Origin: Flavobacterium gillisiae
GTDB lineage: Bacteria > Bacteroidota > Bacteroidia > Flavobacteriales > Flavobacteriaceae
Assembly (NCBI RefSeq): GCF_900107635.1
Contig: NZ_FNRD01000001.1
Span: forward strand, 727,728 to 791,727
DNA length: 64,000 nucleotides
Direction: 5' to 3'
Within the stretch, counting starts at the first letter, position 1. The number at the start of each line of letters is the position of its first letter. Positions 9,061 to 17,815 of the stretch are shown piece after piece. The position numbers and the translations under genes are program-made. The notes under the pieces are model-generated. The model did no database searches and had not been told where the DNA came from. It saw only the letters and a list, made by a program, of their open reading frames with translations.

Positions 9061-11250
9061 ATGTCAACAATACGTTTCCAAGCTTTGAGAGAGGCTTCTA
9101 CAAGAAAACCAGTTCAATTTGAAGAATCAGGAAGAAAATCTGCTATTTTCGGTTCAAATGTGTTTAATGATAAGGCAATGAAGCAGTATTTGACTTCAGA
9201 TGCTTTTAAAGGAGTTCAAGGTGCGGTGCAGCATGGAACTAAAATAGACAGAAAGTTAGCGGACTATATTGCAATGGGTATGAAAGAATGGGCCTTAGCT
9301 AAAGGAGTAACTCATTATACGCACTGGTTTCAACCATTGACAGGAGCTACTGCTGAAAAACATGATGCTTTCTTTGAAACCTCATATGATGGTAGTGATC
9401 CAGTAGAAAAATTTGGAGGTGCACAATTGGTACAACAAGAACCAGATGCATCTAGTTTTCCTAATGGAGGAATTAGAAATACTTTTGAAGCAAGAGGATA
9501 TACAGCTTGGGATCCTACATCTCCAGCATTCATTTTTGGAACTACATTATGTATTCCAACGGTTTTTATCTCTTATACAGGAGAAGCTTTAGATTATAAA
9601 ACACCTTTGTTGCGCGCTTTGCAAGTTATGGATGAAGCAGCTACAGACGTTTGTAAATATTTTGATAAAAATGTAAAGAAAGTTACTGCAACCCTAGGAT
9701 GGGAGCAAGAATATTTCTTGATAGACAGAGCTTTGGCTGAATCTCGTCCTGACTTGATGATGACAGGAAGAACTTTGTTAGGACATACATCTGCTAAAGG
9801 ACAACAATTAGATGACCATTACTTTGGATCTATTCCTACTCGTGCTTTAACGTATATGAGAGATCTTGAGCAAGAATGTATGTTACTTGGAATACCAGTA
9901 AAAACACGTCATAATGAGGTTGCGCCAAATCAATTTGAGTTTGCACCAATTTTTGAAGAAACAAACCTAGCGGTAGACCACAACTGTTTATTAATGGATG
10001 TAATGCAAAAAGTGGCTGAACGTCATGATTTAAAAGTATTACTACATGAAAAACCATTCAAAGGTGTTAATGGTTCAGGAAAACATAATAACTGGTCATT
10101 AGCAACTGATACTGGAGTGAATTTATTGAGTCCAAGTAAGACACCAATGACAAACTTACAGTTTTTGACTTTCTTTATCAATACTATAAAAGCAGTACAT
10201 GACCATGAGTCTTTGTTAAGAGGAGCCATTGCAACTGCGGGTAATGATCATAGATTAGGTGCAAATGAAGCGCCACCGGCAATTATTTCTGTATTTATTG
10301 GAGAACAATTGACTAAGGTGTTAGCTGAATTAGAAGGCGTAACTGCTGGTAAATTATCTCCTGAAGAAAAAACAGATTTAAAGTTAAATGTTGTAGGTAA
10401 AATTCCAGACGTTCTTTTAGACAATACGGATAGAAACAGAACTTCACCATTTGCTTTTACAGGAAATAAATTTGAGTTTAGAGCGGTAGGTTCTAATTCA
10501 AACTGTTCTAATTCAATGACGACATTAAATGCGATTGTTGCAAAACAATTGAAAGACTTCAAGAAAGAAGTTGATACTTTAATCGAGTCAAAAGACATGA
10601 AGAAAGACGATGCAATTTTCAATGTTTTGAGAGAATACATCAAACATTCTAAAAAAATCCTTTTTGAAGGAGACGGATATAGTGAAGCATGGGAAATAGA
10701 AGCTGGGAAAAGAGGATTGAGTAACTTCAAAACGACTCCTTTAGCATTAAAAGCAAGAGCGTCTAAACAAGCGTTAGATTTGTTCTCTGATTTAGGGATC
10801 ATGAATCATGTTGAAGTTGAAGCGCGTTACGAAATTGAATTGGAAGAGTACACTAAGAAAATTCAAATTGAAGGTAGAGTATTAGGTGATATTGCTACAA
10901 ACCACGTAATTCCAACGGCTATTCGTTACCAAAACACTTTGATAGAAAACGTAAAAGGATTGAAAGATATTTTTGGAGCTGATTTTGAAACAATTGCTAA
11001 AGAGCAAATCATTATTATTAAATCAATTTCTAAGCACATAGAAGGAATCAATTCTAAGGTTCTTGAAATGACTAATGAAAGAAAGAAAGCAAATGTATTG
11101 ACTGATGGTCAAGAAATGGCTGAAGCTTACTGTGATAAAGTAAAACCTTATTTTGAGGTGATACGTGAGCATTGTGATAAATTAGAGCTTTTAGTTGATA
11201 ATGAACTATGGACTTTAACTAAATACAGAGAATTGTTGTTTACGAAATAG
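9061..11250 (+). CDS. glnN: Type III glutamine synthetase (GSIII)
   Basis: A 729-residue enzyme that makes glutamine from glutamate, ammonia and ATP in the cytoplasm. Length and sequence fit GSIII, the large form typical of Bacteroidota, not the ~450-residue GSI. Visible signatures include THWFQPLTG near residue 95, GWEQEYFLID (~218), RHNEVAPNQFEFAP (~282), NGSGKHNNWS (~336) and GNDHRLGANEAPPA (~396), the ATP, metal and glutamate-binding region. It stands alone with its own terminator. A TATATTTG box at 9012-9019 is a likely -7 element; no clear TTG lies upstream. Nitrogen control is likely but not visible. Confidence 0.95.
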   Translation: MSTIRFQALREASTRKPVQFEESGRKSAIFGSNVFNDKAMKQYLTSDAFKGVQGAVQHGTKIDRKLADYIAMGMKEWALAKGVTHYTHWFQPLTGATAEKHDAFFETSYDGSDPVEKFGGAQLVQQEPDASSFPNGGIRNTFEARGYTAWDPTSPAFIFGTTLCIPTVFISYTGEALDYKTPLLRALQVMDEAATDVCKYFDKNVKKVTATLGWEQEYFLIDRALAESRPDLMMTGRTLLGHTSAKGQQLDDHYFGSIPTRALTYMRDLEQECMLLGIPVKTRHNEVAPNQFEFAPIFEETNLAVDHNCLLMDVMQKVAERHDLKVLLHEKPFKGVNGSGKHNNWSLATDTGVNLLSPSKTPMTNLQFLTFFINTIKAVHDHESLLRGAIATAGNDHRLGANEAPPAIISVFIGEQLTKVLAELEGVTAGKLSPEEKTDLKLNVVGKIPDVLLDNTDRNRTSPFAFTGNKFEFRAVGSNSNCSNSMTTLNAIVAKQLKDFKKEVDTLIESKDMKKDDAIFNVLREYIKHSKKILFEGDGYSEAWEIEAGKRGLSNFKTTPLALKARASKQALDLFSDLGIMNHVEVEARYEIELEEYTKKIQIEGRVLGDIATNHVIPTAIRYQNTLIENVKGLKDIFGADFETIAKEQIIIIKSISKHIEGINSKVLEMTNERKKANVLTDGQEMAEAYCDKVKPYFEVIREHCDKLELLVDNELWTLTKYRELLFTK

Positions 11251-11272
11251 TAAGCAAACAAACTTATTGATT

Positions 11273-11307
11273 AAAAATGCCTATCCAGTTTTGGATAGGC
11301 ATTTTTT
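11273..11307 (+). terminator. Rho-independent terminator
   Basis: AAAAATGCCTATCC (11273-11286) pairs with GGATAGGCATTTTT (11293-11306) across an AGTTTT loop. It ends the glutamine synthetase gene. Confidence 0.9.
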
Positions 11308-12008
11308 ATTGTTCTGATTTTAATATTTGGAAGAATAATTTCTCACTTCATAATTGAAAATTTAAGCGCTATTTTTTGAATAGAGATTGTCTTATTTTAA
11401 AATGTATTAAGGTAATTATTGGATGGTTTTATGGCCAATAAAAAAGAAAAATAACTTTATGTTATCAAAATAGATGGTATTTTAAATTCTAATTCGTGAA
11501 TTTTTCCTTAACCGCTGTTGTCACTACCGAGACCTAAATAATTAATTATTAATGTCTTACTATTTAATGAATCTAAGAATTTAGATTTTAAGTGGTAAAT
11601 TCTTTAGACTTAGTTTTTTTTTCCGAGTTTTCATTCAATTTATTTTTTGTTCGCGATTAATTTGCGGGAAATTTCCGAGGTGGTCGTTCAAAATAGATGT
11701 TTTTCATCGAGAAATTGTTTCTCTTTGTCGAAAAAGTAGAAGATGTTAATACTTAAGGTTCAGATGGTTTGGATTTCACCTTATGTTTTTTCTACATTTG
11801 AATTAAGATAATTGATTAAGACATATCCGATATAAATACTTCTATTTTAAGGTTAATATATCATAAATTCTTACACTGCAGAGTAACTATAAATACCTTC
11901 GTTACTTCAAATACCACCTCCTTTTTTTATCTTAAATCCTGCCCTGGGTTATATGTTATAATTACCTACATCTGAATATGTATTAATAACCAATTAAATA
12001 TATTTATT
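11308..12008. other. 700-bp intergenic region upstream of the curli cluster
   Basis: No gene or known RNA was recognised. It contains the promoter at 11769-11800 and an apparent ~200-base untranslated leader before the first curlin gene. A leader this long could hold regulatory sites, but no clear operator or riboswitch was identified. Confidence 0.5.
11769..11800 (+). promoter_or_regulatory. Putative promoter of the curli cluster
   Basis: TTG (11769-11771), 21 bases, then TACATTTG (11793-11800) matches the Bacteroidota consensus TTG-N~20-TANNTTTG. Transcription would start near 11806, giving a leader of about 200 bases. Confidence 0.55.
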
Positions 12009-12884
12009 ATGAAAAAAGTAATTTTAAGCATCTCCGCGATGCTATTCGGAACAGCAATGTGCTTAGCACAATCAACAGCGCCTCATGGAGCTTCAGCTTC
12101 AGCATATGTAGCGCATTACAGTTCAGTTATGTCAACAGGTAACGGTAATGACGCTACTATTTCACAAGTAGGTACCCAGCACCAGTCAAATGTCATTCAA
12201 GACGGAAAAAATGGTTTAGTTCTTGGGGATGGATGGAAAAACGAAGCTTGGGTTACTCAAACTGGTTTAAATCAAGTAGCAGTAATTGGATCTCATGGTG
12301 ATAAAAACGATGCTAGAATAGTGCAAGAAAAGAGATTTAATATGGCTACAATTGATCAAGGAGTGGGGTATGCAGAAAAAAATAGTGCTACTGCTAGACA
12401 AGACGGAGTTAGAAATGAGTCTATGCAAACTCAACGTTATGATAAAAATACTGCCCTTGTTGTACAAGACGGGAAAAGAAATGAGGCTGTACAAGATCAA
12501 AGAACTATGACTAACATGGCGAAAGGAAGTAACGCTGTTATTCGTCAAAATGGTGAGAGAAATCGTGCTGAACAAACTCAAAAAGGAGAAAATAATGATG
12601 CGAGAACTGTCCAAACAGGGGAGTTTAACGACTCAGAAACGACTCAAACCGGTAATGGTAATGATGATATAACTACTCAGTCAGGTGATTGGAATGAAGC
12701 ATGGACTATTCAAACTGGTGATAAAAATGAGGCTATTACTAGACAAAATGGTGACTTTAATATGTCTGATATTACTCAAACGGGTGATAAAAACTTCGCT
12801 AGAGTTAGACAATTTAATGATTATCAAATCAGTACTGTAACTCAAATGGGGAACAACAATGGTGCTAACGTTTATCAATTCTAA
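12009..12884 (+). CDS. Curlin-repeat amyloid subunit (CsgA/CsgB-type)
   Basis: A 291-residue secreted protein with a signal peptide ending CLAQS. After residue ~40 it consists of about nineteen repeats of an 11-residue unit approximating N-D-A-x-x-x-Q-x-G-x-x (for example NDARTVQTGEF, NEAWTIQTGDK). This is the curlin strand-turn-strand half-motif; E. coli CsgA has ten such half-units in ~131 mature residues, so this fibre subunit would be roughly twice as long. It is first in a cluster with CsgE, CsgF and CsgG homologs and is followed by a terminator-like hairpin. It is probably the major fibre subunit, exported through CsgG. CsgA and CsgB roles cannot be told apart by sequence alone. Confidence 0.85.
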   Translation: MKKVILSISAMLFGTAMCLAQSTAPHGASASAYVAHYSSVMSTGNGNDATISQVGTQHQSNVIQDGKNGLVLGDGWKNEAWVTQTGLNQVAVIGSHGDKNDARIVQEKRFNMATIDQGVGYAEKNSATARQDGVRNESMQTQRYDKNTALVVQDGKRNEAVQDQRTMTNMAKGSNAVIRQNGERNRAEQTQKGENNDARTVQTGEFNDSETTQTGNGNDDITTQSGDWNEAWTIQTGDKNEAITRQNGDFNMSDITQTGDKNFARVRQFNDYQISTVTQMGNNNGANVYQF

Positions 12885-12892
12885 TAACATAT

Positions 12893-12932
12893 AAAAAAGA
12901 GGTAGTTTAAAAAGAATTACCTCTTTTTTTTT
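12893..12932 (+). terminator. Terminator-like hairpin inside the curli operon
   Basis: AAAAAAGAGGTAGTT (12893-12907) pairs with AATTACCTCTTTTTT (12915-12929), with one G-T pair, followed by more T. It sits between the first and second curlin genes, ending 14 bases before the next ATG. Partial read-through would give high first-gene and low downstream expression. Confidence 0.8.
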
Positions 12933-12945
12933 AATATAAAACATC

Positions 12946-13485
12946 ATGAAAACTAAAATATATATTCTTTTTATTATGTTTTCATTTTCAGAGATTGCTT
13001 TCTGTCAAAATGATAATGAGGAAAAGGAGAGTAAAGCTTTTAATTCATTAACTGACTTTTCTAAAGATTTGCGATATCATTTAATAACCCAAATTGATTA
13101 TGCAAATAAAAAGAGTAGTTCAGAAAGGAATTTTCAACAAAACAGTAGTTTAAATATCAATCAAATTGGGAATTATAATACAGTTGCAGTGAATATAAAA
13201 GCGCAATCAGTAGATCTTGATATTTTACAATATGGAGATGAAAATACATTTCAATTAGACAATCAAGTCGATAACTTCAAACAAAAGGTAGTTCAGGTAG
13301 GACAAAAAAATACTATTAGAGATGTTTCTCGTCATACTAATACCGGTATTGATGTAAATATGGAGTTTATTCAAAAAGGGAATAATCAAAATATTCACAA
13401 CTATGGAACTAATTCTATGTCAAAAGATATGAAAGTTATTCAAAAAGGCGACGGTGCTTCAGTCTTTATTATTAATCATAAATAA
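12946..13485 (+). CDS. Minor curlin-like protein (CsgB-type candidate)
   Basis: A 179-residue secreted protein with a signal peptide ending AFCQN. A non-repeat region (~25-60) precedes sparse curlin-like units: SLNINQIGNYNT, LDILQYGDENT, KVVQVGQKNT, MEFIQKGNNQN, MKVIQKGDGAS. Fewer and less regular units than its upstream neighbour suggest a nucleator or minor subunit, as CsgB is to CsgA; this is inference from position and composition. The next gene starts 7 bases after its stop, so the two are co-transcribed. Confidence 0.75.
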   Translation: MKTKIYILFIMFSFSEIAFCQNDNEEKESKAFNSLTDFSKDLRYHLITQIDYANKKSSSERNFQQNSSLNINQIGNYNTVAVNIKAQSVDLDILQYGDENTFQLDNQVDNFKQKVVQVGQKNTIRDVSRHTNTGIDVNMEFIQKGNNQNIHNYGTNSMSKDMKVIQKGDGASVFIINHK

Positions 13486-13492
13486 GCGAATA

Positions 13493-14220
13493 ATGAAAAC
13501 CAGTAATCAATTTAAAGTGTTTTTTGTTTTTTTATTATTTACTGTAGGATGTTATTCGCAAACAACAAATACAAAAGTTAAGGCTAGAATAGTATATGAA
13601 GAAAATGATGGAATCATTAAAATTACTGGTACAGCCGAAAATTTAACGGACATACTACAAAGCATGTCTTATAGCTTGTCAGTGATAAAAAAAAACAGAT
13701 CTAGTAATAATACATCTAATAATGTACAAGAAGGCTTTTTTAGCTTAGATCCTAATGAAAATAAAAATTTATCTACTACTCAAATTAACCTTGGTAATGA
13801 AGATGAAGTGATTGTTTTGCTGCTTTTTTATGATGAAAGCAAAAAACTTATAGGGAAGGACAGAGTCGTATTTGGTGATGAAAAAAAAAAGTAGAAACAC
13901 TACCAGTTGATGGTTTTGAATTAAGAGGAATAGTTTCAGACGAGACGAAAACTAAAATGGGAAAGGACTTCTATGATTTATATTATTATTTATATAATGA
14001 GTATAAAATTAACTCCAATAAACTTGTGGTGATTAATGAAGAATTTAGCTTTTCAAGAAATACAAAAATATCGATTAACATAAATAATGAAGTTGTTAAT
14101 GAGTTTTTATCTCGACCAGATGAAGAATATATAGAGGCAATGGCTCAGCAATCGATTTATCAAACCTATCTATATTTAAAGAATTTGGAAAAGGAAAGTA
14201 AATATTTTACACAGTATTAA
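13493..14220 (+). CDS. csgE: CsgE-type curli assembly factor, split by a -1 frameshift
   Basis: Frame A (13493-13894) encodes a signal peptide (ending GCYSQ) and a ~110-residue beta-rich domain, then reaches TAG at 13892. A -1 shift at the A10 run (13881-13890) joins it to frame B without any stop up to 14220, giving a product of about 242 residues. Frame B carries the CsgE signature: GIVSDETKTKMGKDFYDLYY aligns with [20 protein letters not shown] of E. coli CsgE, followed by VVINEEFS and an AMAQQSIYQTYLYL helix. The first ATG in frame B (13957) would lack the signal peptide and the start of the domain, so frameshifting or an intact variant is needed. In frame A the slip site reads A AAA AAG. 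CsgE is known as the periplasmic adaptor that caps CsgG and selects substrates. Confidence 0.8.
13881..13894 (+). promoter_or_regulatory. csgE: Candidate -1 frameshift site, A10 run ending A AAA AAG TAG
   Basis: Ten A residues (13881-13890) are followed by G and the in-frame stop TAG is at 13892-13894. In the upstream frame the codons are AAA, AAA, AAG, so bases 13885-13891 form the X XXY YYZ heptamer A AAA AAG in the correct phase. This is the same site as in E. coli dnaX. A single extra A would also restore the frame. Confidence 0.7.
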
Positions 14221-14235
14221 TTTAATATATGATTT

Positions 14236-14637
14236 ATGAAACTTTTATTTTCTCTTGCTATACTTTTATTTTCACTATCAGTCTTTGCACAAGAATTAGT
14301 GTATAAACCACGAAATCCAGCTTTTGGAGGAGATACATTTAATTATCAATGGATGATTGGTTCTGCAGAGTCTCAAAATAAATTTAAAGATAAAGAACTA
14401 CAAAGCGACGAGCTGACTGAATTACAACAATTCACAGAGGATTTGAACTCGCAATTATTGAGTTCAGTTTCAAGATCCTTATTTACACAGCAGTTTGGAA
14501 CAGAGGGAATATCTGTTGGGAGTTATGTTTTTGGGAGTTTGTCTGTTGAGGTATATCCTTCTTCAGGAGGTTTAACAGTTGATATTCTAGATACAAAAAC
14601 AGGTGAACAAACTCAAGTAATCATTCCAAATCGATAA
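14236..14637 (+). CDS. csgF: CsgF curli assembly protein
   Basis: A 133-residue secreted protein with a signal peptide ending VFAQE. The mature start LVYKPRNPAFGGDTFN matches the CsgF N-terminal segment, which is known to insert into the CsgG pore, and length equals E. coli CsgF (about 138 residues). The remainder (~55-133) holds a helix and a small beta-rich end, as in CsgF, which couples the secretion channel to fibre nucleation at the cell surface. It lies 15 bases after csgE and 18 before csgG in one operon. Confidence 0.9.
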   Translation: MKLLFSLAILLFSLSVFAQELVYKPRNPAFGGDTFNYQWMIGSAESQNKFKDKELQSDELTELQQFTEDLNSQLLSSVSRSLFTQQFGTEGISVGSYVFGSLSVEVYPSSGGLTVDILDTKTGEQTQVIIPNR

Positions 14638-14655
14638 TTATACGCCAAAACAATT

Positions 14656-16014
14656 ATGAACTTAAAATCCTACTTAATAATTTCGATAGTTTTTCTGTTT
14701 TTCAGTTGTGGAGCTTATTATAATCAGCCTACAGGTATTGAAAAAGCAATTATTGGTGAGAGTACACCCGCTACAACTCTTTTAAAAGAGTTGCCTAAAC
14801 CTAAAGAACCCATTGTCGTTGGCCTTTATAAATTTAGGGATCAAACCGGCCAGTACAAAGCTTCTGAAACCGGAAGTAATTTTAGTACCGCTGTAACACA
14901 AGGTGCTACCTCAATATTAATTAAAGCACTTGAAGATTCAAAATGGTTTGTACCTATTGAAAGGGAAAATATAAGTAATTTACTTCAGGAAAGAAATTTA
15001 ATACGCTCTACAAGACAAGAATATACAAAGGATGTAGATCCAAATGTACCTCAAATTACTCCTTTACTTTACGCTGGAGTTTTGCTTGAAGGAGGTATTG
15101 TCTCATATGATTCTAATATTATTACTGGTGGTTTTGGGGCTCGGTATTTTGGCACAGGAGGAGCGATAAAATACAGACAGGATAGGGTAACTATTTACCT
15201 TAGAATGGTATCTACTTCTAATGGAAAAATATTAAAGTCAATCTATATATCAAAAACCATATTGTCGCAAGCCATCGATCAAAGTCTTTTTAAGTATGTG
15301 AATTTTAAAAGACTCCTTGAAGTTGAAACAGGATACACTACTAATGAACCGGTACAAATGGCAGTGAAAGAAGCAATTGAAAAAGCAGTTGTAACTTTAG
15401 TTTTAGAAGGAATAAAAGATGGAATTTGGGAGGCTGATATTCCGCAACCAGAAATTGATACACTGTTAAAAAACTATGCTAAAGAAAACGAAGAGGCTGA
15501 TGTTACCGCAATTTATGGAAGGAAACTGGAAGAAAGAAGATCAAAGTTTGCAATAGAATTCTCAGGAGGAGTGACACTAATTGATGGTGATTATCTCGAT
15601 CCGCTATTGAGACCCATGGGACGTGGAGCACTGAAATATTTCATAAGTCCTGGTTTGAATATAAGCGCATCTACGAATGTTTTTAAATTGGCTAATAAAG
15701 GTCAATCAGAGAAAGGATACGCTTCCTTTGACCTTAATGCCGAAGTTATTTTACTACCAAAAGATAAGTTTAGTCCGTATTTCTTTGGCGGTGGGGGTTT
15801 TGGACTAAACGATGATTTTGATAATGTACATGCCAAAGTGCAATATGGATTGGGACTTGAGTATTTAGTTTCTGATAATATTGGTTTAAAAATTTATGGA
15901 GAGCATAATTTAAACTTTAGCGATAATATTGATTATATCATTAGAGGTTCAAGGGATGATTATTATTATCGCTTTGGATTTGGGGCAACGTACTATTTCT
16001 CTAAAAAAAAATGA
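14656..16014 (+). CDS. csgG: CsgG curli secretion channel with an extra C-terminal domain
   Basis: A 452-residue lipoprotein (lipobox FLFFSC, Cys at 19). Residues ~40-275 are the CsgG domain, with VVGLYKFRDQTGQYK near 55, FVPIERENISNLLQERNLIR near 98 and the GGIVSYDSNIITGG-GARYFG segment near 145-165. CsgG forms the nonameric outer-membrane pore for curlin subunits. E. coli CsgG has about 277 residues; here ~175 more follow (FAIEFSGGVTLIDGDY... to FGFGATYYF), alternating in character and ending in Phe-rich strands like a small OmpA-type eight-strand barrel. Whether the extension forms a separate barrel or a surface cap is unknown. Confidence 0.9.
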   Translation: MNLKSYLIISIVFLFFSCGAYYNQPTGIEKAIIGESTPATTLLKELPKPKEPIVVGLYKFRDQTGQYKASETGSNFSTAVTQGATSILIKALEDSKWFVPIERENISNLLQERNLIRSTRQEYTKDVDPNVPQITPLLYAGVLLEGGIVSYDSNIITGGFGARYFGTGGAIKYRQDRVTIYLRMVSTSNGKILKSIYISKTILSQAIDQSLFKYVNFKRLLEVETGYTTNEPVQMAVKEAIEKAVVTLVLEGIKDGIWEADIPQPEIDTLLKNYAKENEEADVTAIYGRKLEERRSKFAIEFSGGVTLIDGDYLDPLLRPMGRGALKYFISPGLNISASTNVFKLANKGQSEKGYASFDLNAEVILLPKDKFSPYFFGGGGFGLNDDFDNVHAKVQYGLGLEYLVSDNIGLKIYGEHNLNFSDNIDYIIRGSRDDYYYRFGFGATYYFSKKK

Positions 16015-16091
16015 AAAATAAAATAAGCGCACCTTAATTAATGTTTCAAATAAATGATTTTTTATTCTCAATAAACCCAAAATCGATAATA

Positions 16092-17585
16092 ATGAAAGAT
16101 ATATATATAAGATTTAGTTTAGTTTTCTTGGTTTTAATGATGTCTTGTTCAGAAGATAAATTTGCAGGAGAAGAATTTGGTACCGTTGAGGGTAAAGTAG
16201 TGAGTGCTATAGATTTTAAGCCTTTAGTAAATGTAAAAGTGTTTTCAAGCCCAAATACAAGTATTGTATTTACAGATGAAGAGGGGAAGTTTGTAGTTGA
16301 TAATGTAAAAGTGGGAGATTATTCTTTTGAAGCTCAAAAAGATGGATATATTGCTAAATTTGAGGCTGCTACAGTAAATGCTAATAAAACGACTAATTTA
16401 GTTTTTGAACTTAAATTATCAACGACTAACAATAAGGCTCCAACGGCGCCTGTCTTAGTGTCACCCACTGAGAATGCGATTAATCAAGCTCTAGAAGTAA
16501 ACCTAACCTGGACAGCTACTGATCCTGAAAAAGATAGTCTTAAATATGAAGTTATTTTAAGAAAAGACAGTAGTAATGACGTCGTAATTTATTCAGACAT
16601 CTCTAAATTAAATTACACTTTAAAAGGATTGACCTATAGTACAAAGTATTATTGGCAGGTTTCAGTTTCAGACGGTATTAATTCTCCAGTTTTAAGCGCT
16701 ATTCGAACTTTTACCACAACAGCTTTTCCAAATGCAAGATTTCTATTTGTTAAGAAGGAAAGTGATAATTATGTGATTTATTCGGGAGACGAAAATGGAA
16801 ATCAATTGCAATTAACTAACTCTAGTATTAATAGCTGGCGACCAAGAAAAAATAACCAAGTTAAAAAGATAGCCTTTATTAGATCGAGTGGTGCGCAAAA
16901 TCATATTTACACCATGAACCCAGATGGTTCAGGTATTTTAAAAGTGACTAATTCAGTTCCTATAGCTGGATTTAATTCTGATTTTATTACCTACTCATGG
17001 AATGCATCTGGAAGTCAGATTATCTACCCTTATTTTGACAAATTATATCGAATTAACAATGATGGAAGCGGATTAACGATGATTTATCAAACGCCAAATG
17101 GAAAGTTTATATCAGAATGTGATTGGAGTAATGATGGAGCAAAAATTGCATTAAAAGTAAATAATGCTAGCGGTTATAATGCTGAAATATATGTTATCAA
17201 TACTGCCGGAACAGTCATTAATCAAGTTGTATCTGGTACAACTGGTGCTATTGGAGGTTTGAATTTTGCTGTAAATGGGGAGAAATTGGTTTTCACAAGA
17301 GATGTATCAGGTTTTGAAGCAGCTAATTATAGACAATTAGATACTAAGGTTTTTCAACATATTTTAAGTACTAACTTCACTTCTGAAATTGGGTTAGATA
17401 AACCTCAAGGAACCGTAGATTTAGATGTAAGGTATTCACCTAATGAGGCAGAATTAATTTTAATGAATACTTCAAATGATGGTATATCTGTCAAAAATAT
17501 AGTGAAATACACTCCGTCGATAACTAATCTGAGCGTAATAAGAACGATTCTTTTTAAAGACGCAAGTATGCCAGATTGGGAATAA
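16092..17585 (+). CDS. Lipoprotein with carboxypeptidase-regulatory, FnIII and TolB-like propeller domains
   Basis: The start is placed at 16092 because the residues that follow form a lipoprotein signal (VFLVLMMSC); a frame opening at 16041 would add 17 unlikely residues. The protein has ~497 residues. After the lipid Cys comes a carboxypeptidase-regulatory-like fold (~28-110: GTVEGKVVSAIDFKPL...VKVGDYSFEAQKDGY). A fibronectin type III domain follows (~115-210, ending TYSTKYYWQVSVSDG), then TolB-type propeller blades (~215-497: IYTMNPDGSG, LYRINNDGSGL, WSNDGAKIA, YSPNEAELI). It follows csgG closely and is probably in the same operon. A role in fibre anchoring or scaffolding is inference. Confidence 0.8.
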   Translation: MKDIYIRFSLVFLVLMMSCSEDKFAGEEFGTVEGKVVSAIDFKPLVNVKVFSSPNTSIVFTDEEGKFVVDNVKVGDYSFEAQKDGYIAKFEAATVNANKTTNLVFELKLSTTNNKAPTAPVLVSPTENAINQALEVNLTWTATDPEKDSLKYEVILRKDSSNDVVIYSDISKLNYTLKGLTYSTKYYWQVSVSDGINSPVLSAIRTFTTTAFPNARFLFVKKESDNYVIYSGDENGNQLQLTNSSINSWRPRKNNQVKKIAFIRSSGAQNHIYTMNPDGSGILKVTNSVPIAGFNSDFITYSWNASGSQIIYPYFDKLYRINNDGSGLTMIYQTPNGKFISECDWSNDGAKIALKVNNASGYNAEIYVINTAGTVINQVVSGTTGAIGGLNFAVNGEKLVFTRDVSGFEAANYRQLDTKVFQHILSTNFTSEIGLDKPQGTVDLDVRYSPNEAELILMNTSNDGISVKNIVKYTPSITNLSVIRTILFKDASMPDWE

Positions 17586-17631
17586 ATTAATCTTTACTGG
17601 ATTTTAAAAAAAAAAGCCTGTAGCAGTAGCC

Positions 17632-17668
17632 TGCCCCCAAAAGTTAGACACTATTTGGGGGCATTTTT
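17632..17668 (+). terminator. Hairpin ending the curli gene run
   Basis: TGCCCCCAAA (17632-17641) pairs perfectly with TTTGGGGGCA (17654-17663), followed by TTTTTA. It can act as a terminator. The CCCCCAAAAGTTAGACA wording also recalls insertion sequence ends in this phylum, but no transposase remains nearby. Confidence 0.55.
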
Positions 17669-17815
17669 ATGGAAAGAAAAGTTAGGTGTGATTATGTATT
17701 TATGTTCGAATGTGTACATCTAGTTTTTGCGAAGAATTTATAAATTTTATTGGATTTATGATACAATTTCGTTTTCTTGTACGTTATTTGAAAAATAACG
17801 ATTAAATTTTTTTAC

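Noticed and set aside
10248..10802. A 184-codon minus-strand frame within glutamine synthetase
   Set aside because: It is fully contained in a well-conserved gene and has no recognisable domain.
12267..12947. Two minus-strand frames of 115 and 88 codons across the curlin gene
   Set aside because: They arise from the repetitive curlin coding sequence read backward.
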